A stretch of 64,000 nucleotides of DNA, taken from assembly GCA_038025085.1 (NCBI GenBank), contig CM076154.1, positions 22,771,001 to 22,835,000 of the forward strand, in the 5' to 3' direction. This DNA is from Tetragonia tetragonoides (lineage: Eukaryota > Streptophyta > Magnoliopsida > Caryophyllales > Aizoaceae). The notes below the pieces were generated by a model, which saw only the letters and a program-made list of their open reading frames with translations, was not told the origin of the DNA and searched no databases. This document shows positions 57,191 through 64,000 of the stretch, one piece after another. Made by a program: the position numbers and the translations under genes. The number at the start of each line of letters is the position of its first letter. The stretch's first letter is position 1.

Positions 57191-57846
57191 CGCGATGCGA
57201 ATGTTAAGGCCCGAAAACGGGCAACATGCGTGATATCGGAGTTCGGGGATGAAGTTGACCCTCCCGGGGCACCGGGGGTCCCCTAGGGCCATAATAGAGC
57301 CCCCGAATTTTTTTTGGCCGAAAACGGAAATCGGGCCCCGGGAATGCTCTAGAAACGTGATTTGGGCCTCCGGAGACAAACTTTTCGACGTTAATATTTT
57401 CGCCCCATATCGTATGGGAGACCCCTATGGGACATGGGAGGACCCTAGGGTCTGTTATTGGGTCTCTGATAGGCTTGTAAGGGCGTTTTTACGCGATTCC
57501 AATGTAAAGGCCCGAAAACGGGAGACATGGGTGATATCGGAGTTCGGGGATAAGTATGACCCTCCTGGGACACCGGGGGTCCCCTAGGGTCATGATAGAC
57601 CCCTAGGAGAAGTTTCGGCAAAAATGGCACCCGGGCCCCGGGAAGCCGAAAATCAAAGGATATAATCCACGTTTTTTTGGCTTCCGAGAGGCTCCGGACC
57701 AAAGGTGTATATTTTCACACCATATCGCACGGGACATCCCTAAGGGATATGGGAAGCCCCCGGGGTCGGTTATATGGTCCATGTTAGGCTTGCAATTGCG
57801 TTTTTGCGGGATGCCAATGTAGGGGCCGGAACACCAAAAGCATGGG
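57191..57846. repeat. Satellite, two monomers (about 300-315 bp)
   Basis: Two adjacent units, with GGCTTGTAAGGGCG at 57472 and the diverged GGCTTGCAATTGCG at 57787 (period 315). Conserved blocks: CGATGCGAATGTTAAGGCCC, AACGGG-ACATG, GATATCGGAGTTCGGGGAT, CACCGGGGGTCCCCTAGGG. The second unit is the most diverged and has an insertion around TCAAAGGATATAATCCACG. With 44789-45124 it shows that the 12 kb of L1 between them was inserted into a satellite array. Confidence 0.9.
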
Positions 57847-57900
57847 GAAATTTCTGAAATTTTCTCTCTCTAGATTTCTCTCTCGATGCATTAGCATCAC

Positions 57901-59202
57901 GTGATGACGAGGAAAACTAGAGCTCAATTGAGAGCTGAAGAACTGGAAAAGCAACTAAAATCACAAGAAACACAAAAATCACAGAATCCGTCCATAATGG
58001 GAAGCCCTAATCTGCCTAATCCTGCTAATGTGGCTAGAAATCTGAACAAAGATAGCTTTAATTTGGGGGAAATCGATTCAACAAATGTTTCAGTCGTTGA
58101 AGCTGCGCGAAACAAATTAAACGAATGGCTTGAAGTTATTCATGGTAATTCAAGCCACAAAAGCAAGGAAAATTGGGCAGAAGCTACAGAATCCAATGGA
58201 ACAGTAACGCCAGTTCAACAAATGGGTAAGAGCTCTGTTTGGGACTCTTTTGATCTTTCTAAGCTGGGTAATGCTGTATTTAAACTTGATTATGTTGCTC
58301 CTGAGGAATTTGGTGATAAACTTGTTGCTGGGATTAATAGGCAAGATATTTTGTCTGAAATAGCTTACTGGAGTACTGCTGTAGTCTGTTATGTGATAGG
58401 AGCCAGGCCCCCTAGCTCAGTTTTCACCACTTTTGTACAAAAAGAATGGGGAAAACATGGTATTAATAAAATTGCAATGCTTAGAAATGGGATTACGCTG
58501 GTCAGGTTTGATAAGGAAGAGGGTAGAGATGAAGTTGTTAATACTGGAATTTTTCATTTTGATAATAAGCCTGTGATAGTCAGACCTTGTTCAGAGGATT
58601 TGGACTTATCTAAGGAGGAAATCACCTCAGTTCCAGTCTGGGTCAGATTCCTTGGTTTGGATGTCAAATATTGGAGCCCCACTGGCCTTAGAAAGTTGAG
58701 CAGTTTCATAGGAAATTCTCTCATGGCAGATAAAAACACACAGCAGAAAAGTGGTGTTAATTTTGCAAGGGTACTGATTGAAATTGAGGTTAATTCTGAG
58801 ATGCCAGAGAAAGTCTACCTCAGAACTGATAGGAACACTTTACTTGAGCAAAGGGTCAAGTATAAATGGAAGCCAGTCACCTGTGCTCACTGCAAACTCT
58901 ATGGTCATGTAGAGGATGAGTGCAGGAGGAAGCACAAAAAAGTTTGGGTCCCAGTGAATAAGCCCCCAGCTGTTGAGGAGCCTGTTGCTGTAGAACCTGA
59001 AGTAGAGCAAGTGCCTGAACCTGCAGTGGAAATTGTGCAGAAGCCTGTGCAAGCAGATGGTTGGCAGAACCCTCAGGGTATAGCAAGGCCTAGAGCTGAG
59101 CCTCTAATTTCAACTCCTGTTCATAACATTTTTGATGTGCTGCAGAATGAAGAACTACAAGGTACTGTAGAACCTGTTATGCCTCCAATGGGGCATGGAT
59201 AG
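57901..59202 (+). CDS. L1-E ORF1: DUF4283 zinc-knuckle RNA-binding protein, 433 aa
   Basis: Open from ATG 57901 (a possible alternative is ATG 57904, next codon) to TAG 59202. N-terminus MMTRKTRAQLRAEELEKQLK is charged and helical. Then come WDSFDLSKLGNAVFKLDYV, DUF4283 (VVCYVIGARPPSSVFTTFVQ, ITLVRFDKEEGRDEV, SVPVWVRFLGLDVKYWSPTG) and the zinc knuckle CAHCKLYGHVEDEC. A Pro/Val/Glu-rich tail follows (VEEPVAVEPEVEQVPEP), in place of the RG-rich tail of copies B and C. There is no internal stop, although the downstream ORF2 is badly damaged. Confidence 0.9.
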   Translation: MMTRKTRAQLRAEELEKQLKSQETQKSQNPSIMGSPNLPNPANVARNLNKDSFNLGEIDSTNVSVVEAARNKLNEWLEVIHGNSSHKSKENWAEATESNGTVTPVQQMGKSSVWDSFDLSKLGNAVFKLDYVAPEEFGDKLVAGINRQDILSEIAYWSTAVVCYVIGARPPSSVFTTFVQKEWGKHGINKIAMLRNGITLVRFDKEEGRDEVVNTGIFHFDNKPVIVRPCSEDLDLSKEEITSVPVWVRFLGLDVKYWSPTGLRKLSSFIGNSLMADKNTQQKSGVNFARVLIEIEVNSEMPEKVYLRTDRNTLLEQRVKYKWKPVTCAHCKLYGHVEDECRRKHKKVWVPVNKPPAVEEPVAVEPEVEQVPEPAVEIVQKPVQADGWQNPQGIARPRAEPLISTPVHNIFDVLQNEELQGTVEPVMPPMGHG

Positions 59203-62200
59203 TATCATAGCTTAGAATATAAGGGGCCTGAAAGGCCTGAATAAGCAGAAGGAATTACAGCTCTTCTGCAATGCAAATAAAGCTGGCCTGGTGGGAATTA
59301 TGGAAACATAAGTAAAAAGTTAAAACATTGAGAAAATTAAAAACAGTGTTTTGCAAGGGTGGATATGTGTAAATAATGCTGATTCACACCCTGGTAGGAG
59401 ATTATGGATTTTCTGGAGACCAAACATTTACTCAGTTGATGTAGTAAAGAGTACAGATCAAATGATTTTGTGCAGGGTGAGGCACTTAATTCAGCACAAG
59501 GAATTTTTTGTGTCTTTTGTATATGGAGACAATGAAAAAGAAGATAAAAGACCTCTTTGGCAGGACATGGTTACATTTGCACAGTCCTGTAATGAACCAT
59601 CGTTGGTGTTGGGTGATTGCAACAATGTTTTGTCCTTAACAGATAGAATTGGAGGGGCCCCTATTACTTTGAGTGAGGTGGTTGAATTCAAGAGTTGTTT
59701 GGAGGATTGTATGCTGCTGGAACTGATGTTTACTGGGTGCAGATTTTCATGGAATAACAAGCATGAACAAGGGCCTAGGGTTTTCTCAAAAATTGATAAA
59801 GTCTTCTATAATGATCACTGGCTAAAATTATATGAAGAATGTGCTGTCCACTTCCATCCAGAGGGGGTTTCAAACCATAGCCCAGCAGTTATTACTTTGA
59901 AGAAGAGCCACAACAGAAAATATGCTAGATTTAGCTATTTTAATATGTGGGGGAAAAATCCTAAATTCATCCCTATGGTCACAGCAGCATTGGAATGCAG
60001 GATTAAAGGGACAAAAATGTTCTCAATTTATGGCAAGCTCAAGCAAGTTAAAAAGGCTCTAAAAACTCTTAATAAGAGTGATTATGCAGATATTCAGGCA
60101 CAAGTTTAGACTTTAAGGGAGGAATTATTTTTATTGCAGGAGAAAATGAATGCATTTCCTGATAATTGCACCTTGCAGGAAAAGGAGAAGGAAGCCAGAA
60201 TTAATTTTCTGAGATTACAAAAGGATGTTGAATCCTTTTTACATCAAAAAAGCAAGGCAAAGTGGTTGCAGCTAGGGGATTGAAATACTCACTATTTTCA
60301 CACAATGATGAGGCAGAGAAGACAAGCTAGCAGAGTTTATAATCTTAAAACCAATGATGACAAGCAACTGCAGAGCCAGGAATAGATCCATGAAGAGCTT
60401 GCAGGATTTTACAGAAATATGTTGAGAGTGACCACTTTGAGAACTAGGCCAGACCATAGAGTTTTCAAGGAAGGCCACACACTCAACATTCAGCTGCAAT
60501 TGGCACTGATAAAGCCAATATCAAATGAAGAGATCAAGGCAGCAATTTTCAGTACTGATGATACAAAGAGCCCAGGGCCTGATGGATTTGGCAGTGGGTT
60601 TTTCAAGGATGCTTGGCCTGTTATAGGCAAGGAAATTACAGAAGCAATCCAGGACTTCTTTGCTACTGGTAAGATGCTCAAACAGGTTAATGCCACTAAT
60701 TTGTGCCTTATTCCCAAAGTTGATGTGCCAGCTTATGCCTCTGACTTCAGACCTATTTAATGCTGTAACACCATCTATAAAGGCATCTCACAAGTTCTGT
60801 ATGAGAGACTTAGGACTATTTTGCCTGAACTCATATCCATGAATCAGGGAGCTTTTGTTAATGGGAGGAATATTGTGCATAATGTTCTAATTTGTCAAGA
60901 TATTATTAGACATTATAGGAGGAAATACACCTCACCTAGGTGCCTATTCAAGATTGATTTGCGCAAGGCCTATGATACAATTCACTTGGGGTTTGTTGAG
61001 GATATCCTGCAGGGCTATGGTTTCCCCCCCAAATTCTGCAGCTGGATCATGGCTTGTGTGAAAACAACAAGCTTTACTTTATGTGTTAATGGTGAATCCT
61101 TTGGATATTTTGAAGGGAAGAGAGGGATAAGGCAGGGTGACCCTATTTCTCCACTTATCTTTGTTATGGTTATGGAATACCTCTCTAGAATCTTGAGAAT
61201 GGTGTCCCAGCTGCCTGATTTTCACTATCACCCAATGTGTGCAAATGTGGGGCTCAATCATATTTGCTTTGCTGATGACTTGATGGTTTTCTATAAAGCT
61301 GATAAGCAGTCAGTAGGGAGAATTGTGGAGGGGTTTGAGTACTTCTCTAGGGTTACAGGGCTACAAGCTAATAGCCAGAAATCACAATGCTACTTAGTTG
61401 GGGTTACTAGGAGTGCAAAAGCCAGGCTTCTGAAGAAAACTGGCTTCCAGGAAGGCACTATTCCTATGAAGTATCTAGGGGTTCCCTTAACTCCTGCAAG
61501 CTGGAATAAAATGGAAGCCTCATTCATTGTGGATAAGATCACAAGGAAACTGAATACATGGGCTACCAGAACCATGTCTTATGCTGGAAGGGTGCAAATG
61601 ATTAATTCAGTATTGTTTTCCCTTCACATATATTGGTCTAGCATGTTCATTCTTCCCACTGGTGTTCTGAAACAAGTGGAACAAAAATGCAGACAATTCC
61701 TTTGGGGGGGCTCTCAGTTGCAAAAGAAGGTAAACCTGGTAGCATGGGACTGGATTTGTCAACCCAGGAAAAATGGGGGTTTACACAAAAAAAAACAGCA
61801 GATATTGGAATTATGCTCTTAATGGTAAGCATTTGTGGGCTTTGTCAACAAAACAAGATATGCTCTGGGTGAAGTGGGTTAATGGTATTTAGAAAACTTA
61901 TGGGAGCACAATCCAAAGGTTGATAGCAGCTGGTACTGGCACAAGCTTCAAAAATTGAGGGGGAAATTTTTGCAACACTATGATGCACAGGGTAACTGGA
62001 AGGGTGCAAGAGGGTATTATACAGCTTCTGAAGGGTATCATGTGTTGATGGAGCAGGGCACCAAATACAGGCATGCTAATCTTGTATGGTGGAGGTTAAC
62101 TATGCCAAGACACATCTTTATTCTATGGATTGCACACAGACGGAGACTGCTAACTAAGGACAGAATGGAGGATATGGGGTTTCTGAAAGGAGATCTAAGA

Positions 62201-62569
62201 TGCTACCTATGCAACAGTCAGAATGAAGATGCTGATCATCTGTTCTTCAGGTGCCAAAGAACTTCTGTATTGCTAGATGATGTTAAAGCATGGCTTAACT
62301 GGAAAACCTCAGCTACATCAATTCAAGCACTGCTTAATAATGCTGCAAGGAAGCCTACAAGACTTCAGAGGGAAATCCATGCAGCAGCAATAGCTGCAAC
62401 TGTGTACAATATATGGCAGGAGAGGAATTATACCTTCTTTCATCAGTCCCAGACTACTGATGCACACATACTACAGCAGATCAAATTCTCTGTCAGAGCA
62501 AGATTACATGAGTTTAAATTCCAGCAGCTGCTGCAGAAAGACAGGGGTTTCTATGCATCCATTATGTAA
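59195..62569 (+). pseudogene. L1-E ORF2 (endonuclease, RT, zinc-binding domain), many stops
   Basis: From ATG 59195 the frame reads MDSIIA, a TAG in place of Trp, then NIRGLKGLNKQKE. Stops follow at 59309, 59321, 60107, about 60281, about 60383 and about 60758. Recognisable blocks are the endonuclease (LGDCNNVLSLTDRIGGAP, SKIDKVFYNDHW, EGVSNHSPAV), RT (SPGPDGFGSGFFKDAW, NQGAFVNGRNIVHNV, FKIDLRKAYDTIHLGF, RQGDPISPLIFV, catalytic FADD 61268-61279), AWDWICQPRKNGGL and the zinc-binding CYLCNSQNEDADHLFFRC. Frameshifts in an A9 run near 61790 and again near 61890 restore the phase by 61955. Endonuclease SDH is changed to SNH. The copy is dead although its target duplication is still perfect. Confidence 0.9.
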
Positions 62570-62810
62570 TAATGTTTTTAGGCTTCCAGTTTTGATGTTT
62601 TCTAGAATTTGTATGGTTTTTTCTGCTGTTCCTAGATTACTATGTGAACACTACTGCTGTATTAGACTTATGCTCAGGGGCTAGTGCAAGGGGATACCCT
62701 ACATAGTAGGTGAGGTCCTTCTCTAGTTGCCTTTTAGGTTTTAACAGATTATTCTGGAAATGGTAATGAGCTAATTCTTACCAAAAAAAAGTAAACACCA
62801 AAAGCATGGG

Positions 62811-63204
62811 TGAGGGCCGGAATTTCTAAATTTAAAGTGAGGTCTCAAAATTATTTCTAAAATTAAATTGAGGTCAAATATTTCCCAATTTTTTTGAAGT
62901 GTTTTGTAATTTTTCTGATATTATTTCTATTTTTTTCCTAATTTTTAGCCTATTTTTTAATTAAAAATTAAATTAAATAGCTACCTTGTGTGAAAAATAA
63001 AAAAAATATATTTTTCTGTAACTTAATAATATACTTGAAAAGTTTGAGGTGGAACTTCTGGAAAATAATTATCCAAACTCTCAAAAACCCCAGTATGAAA
63101 GTTATGCACTGTTCATGTCTACTCCTGTCAGAACCACTAAACCTTATAAGACTCTTTAGGGGGTAGTTGCTTAAGAGAGTGCTTGTGGGCGAAGGAAGGC
63201 AAGT
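62811..63204. other. AT-rich spacer after L1 copy E
   Basis: Sequence with repeated GAGGTC and TTATTTCTAAAA words near 62840-62880, then AT-rich DNA. No gene or promoter is recognisable. The ATTTAATTAAAAATTAAATT region near 62955 is self-complementary. Confidence 0.5.
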
Positions 63205-63391
63205 GACGCGACATGAAGCGCCTACCAAGCGCCGAGTAGTTTGAAGTCGTGCGCCATCATAGCCGGACACCCACGACACCTCGGCTCAAGCACCGGCCCC
63301 CTATGCCGGAGAGGGAGGCGGCGCCAGAGACGGACGCAACGTGACGCCGCATGAAGCGCCTACTAGGCGCCGAGTTGTGTCATGTCGCGTC
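63205..63391. repeat. GC-rich region with inverted and direct repeats
   Basis: GACGCGACATGA (63205-63216) and its exact reverse complement TCATGTCGCGTC (63380-63391) enclose a direct duplication of CATGAAGCGCCTAC (63212 and about 63350), each followed by a GGCGCCGAG or AAGCGCCGAG word. Composition is much more GC-rich than the spacer. No protein is recognised. Confidence 0.7.
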
Positions 63392-63465
63392 CACTCTGGC
63401 GCTGTCGAGGTCGACGATGGCTTACGATTACGATGTGGGTATTGGATGGATGTGTTCTCCTTCGG

Positions 63466-64000
63466 GATCGATCTATCCAGACGACGTCGGATAGATGTGA
63501 TCTCCTCGGATGAGCTATCTAGCCGACGTCGAATGGATGTGATCTCCTTGGGATGAGCTATCTAGCCGACGGGTCGGTATAAACGTCGTATGGATGTGAT
63601 CTCCTTCGGGATCGGGCTATCCAGACGACATCGGATAGATGTGATCTCCTCGGATGAGCTATCTAGCCGACGTCGAATGGATGTGATCTCCTTCGGGATG
63701 AGCTATCTAGCCAACGGGTCGGTATAAACGTTGTATGGATGTTATCTCCTTCGGGATGAGCTATCTAGCCGACGGATCGGTATAAACGTCGTATGGATGT
63801 GATCTCCTTCGGGATAAGCTATCTAGCCGACGAGTCGGTATAACTGTCGTATGGATGTGATCTCCTTCGGGATGAGCTATCTAGCCGACGGGTCGGTATA
63901 AACGTTGTATGGATGATCTCCTTCGGGATGATCTATCTTGCCGACGGGTCGGTATAAACATTGTATGGATGTGATCTCCTTCGGGATGAGCTATCTACCC
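63466..64000. repeat. Tandem array of 58-bp and 43-bp monomers, runs off the window
   Basis: Monomers start at GATGAGCTATCTAGCCGACG or variants: 63466, 63509, 63552, 63610, 63653, 63697, 63755, 63813, 63871, 63927 and 63985. Spacings are 43, 43, 58, 43, 44, 58, 58, 58, 56 and 58. The 58-bp form has an extra GGGTCGGTATAAAC-type block that the short form lacks. A short variant has GATCGGGCTATCCAGACGAC. The array continues beyond 64000. The open frame through it is a by-product. Confidence 0.9.

Larger units (their letters stand above)
57847..62793 (+). mobile_element. L1 LINE copy E, full length, plus strand
   Basis: Bounded by a perfect 17-bp target duplication AACACCAAAAGCATGGG at 57830-57846 and 62794-62810. 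The 5' untranslated region is only 54 bases (CT-rich, TTTCTCTCTCTAG). ORF1 and ORF2 overlap as in the other copies. The 3' region has CAAGGGGATACCCTACATAG and ends in a short A8 tail at 62783-62790. It is in the opposite orientation to copies A to D and is diverged from them in sequence. Total length is about 4.95 kb. Confidence 0.95.

Noticed and set aside
63341..63556. 71-aa Arg-rich ORF
   Set aside because: It runs into the tandem array and repeats with it.

Overview
This window is repeat-dense nuclear DNA of a flowering plant, probably a dicot and probably heterochromatic. Three things point there: Ty1-copia and Ty3-gypsy polyproteins of plant type (Tat/Ogre, Tekay/Del chromovirus, Sirevirus-like copia), plant L1 LINEs whose ORF1 carries DUF4283 and a zinc knuckle, and plant mobile domain (PMD) genes. 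I found no ordinary host gene, tRNA, rRNA or CRISPR array. The species cannot be named from the sequence alone. Almost every coding stretch is a transposon remnant, and family names come from motif recognition without any database search.

Layout. 1-1.9 kb: fragments of Tat-type and copia pol. 2-3.7 kb: a minus-strand gypsy leader, primer-binding site and LTR end. 5.7-12.6 kb: a decayed Tekay chromovirus (protease to chromodomain) with a 3.35-kb 3' LTR. 12.9-13.8 kb: a broken PMD gene with one recognisable intron. 13.8-16.4 kb: a minus-strand Tat/Ogre-like LTR, its polypurine tract and a hairpin-rich minisatellite. 18.2-18.5 kb: one end of a CACTA transposon. 18.5-28.7 kb: a minus-strand Tat element. 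It has a 3' LTR split by a Harbinger-like element that itself holds AAT/ATT microsatellites and two LINE fragments, then a polypurine tract, a PMD gene on the opposite strand (an antisense extra ORF), then integrase and RNase H. 28.7-40.8 kb: three stacked copia elements, a plus-strand Tat/Ogre LTR and an inverted copia LTR piece. 40.8-42.2 kb: an RTE LINE with an uninterrupted but 5'-truncated reverse transcriptase. 42.2-62.8 kb: L1 LINEs in and around an approximately 300-bp satellite. 63.4-64 kb: a 58/43-bp tandem array that runs off the window.

How the parts relate. The window is a stack of insertions. Target-site duplications fix several events: 15 bp at 21712/22356, 17 bp at 57830/62794, and a 13-bp satellite sequence present three times (45112, 51717, 57191) around two adjacent L1 insertions. 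The L1 at 45125-51716 is chimeric. The 3' half of one copy is joined at a 5-nt microhomology to an almost complete second copy, which suggests template switching during target-primed reverse transcription. The best preserved coding sequences are the two L1 ORF1s (462 and 467 aa), one L1 ORF2 (1067 aa, lacking its C-terminus) and the RTE reverse transcriptase.
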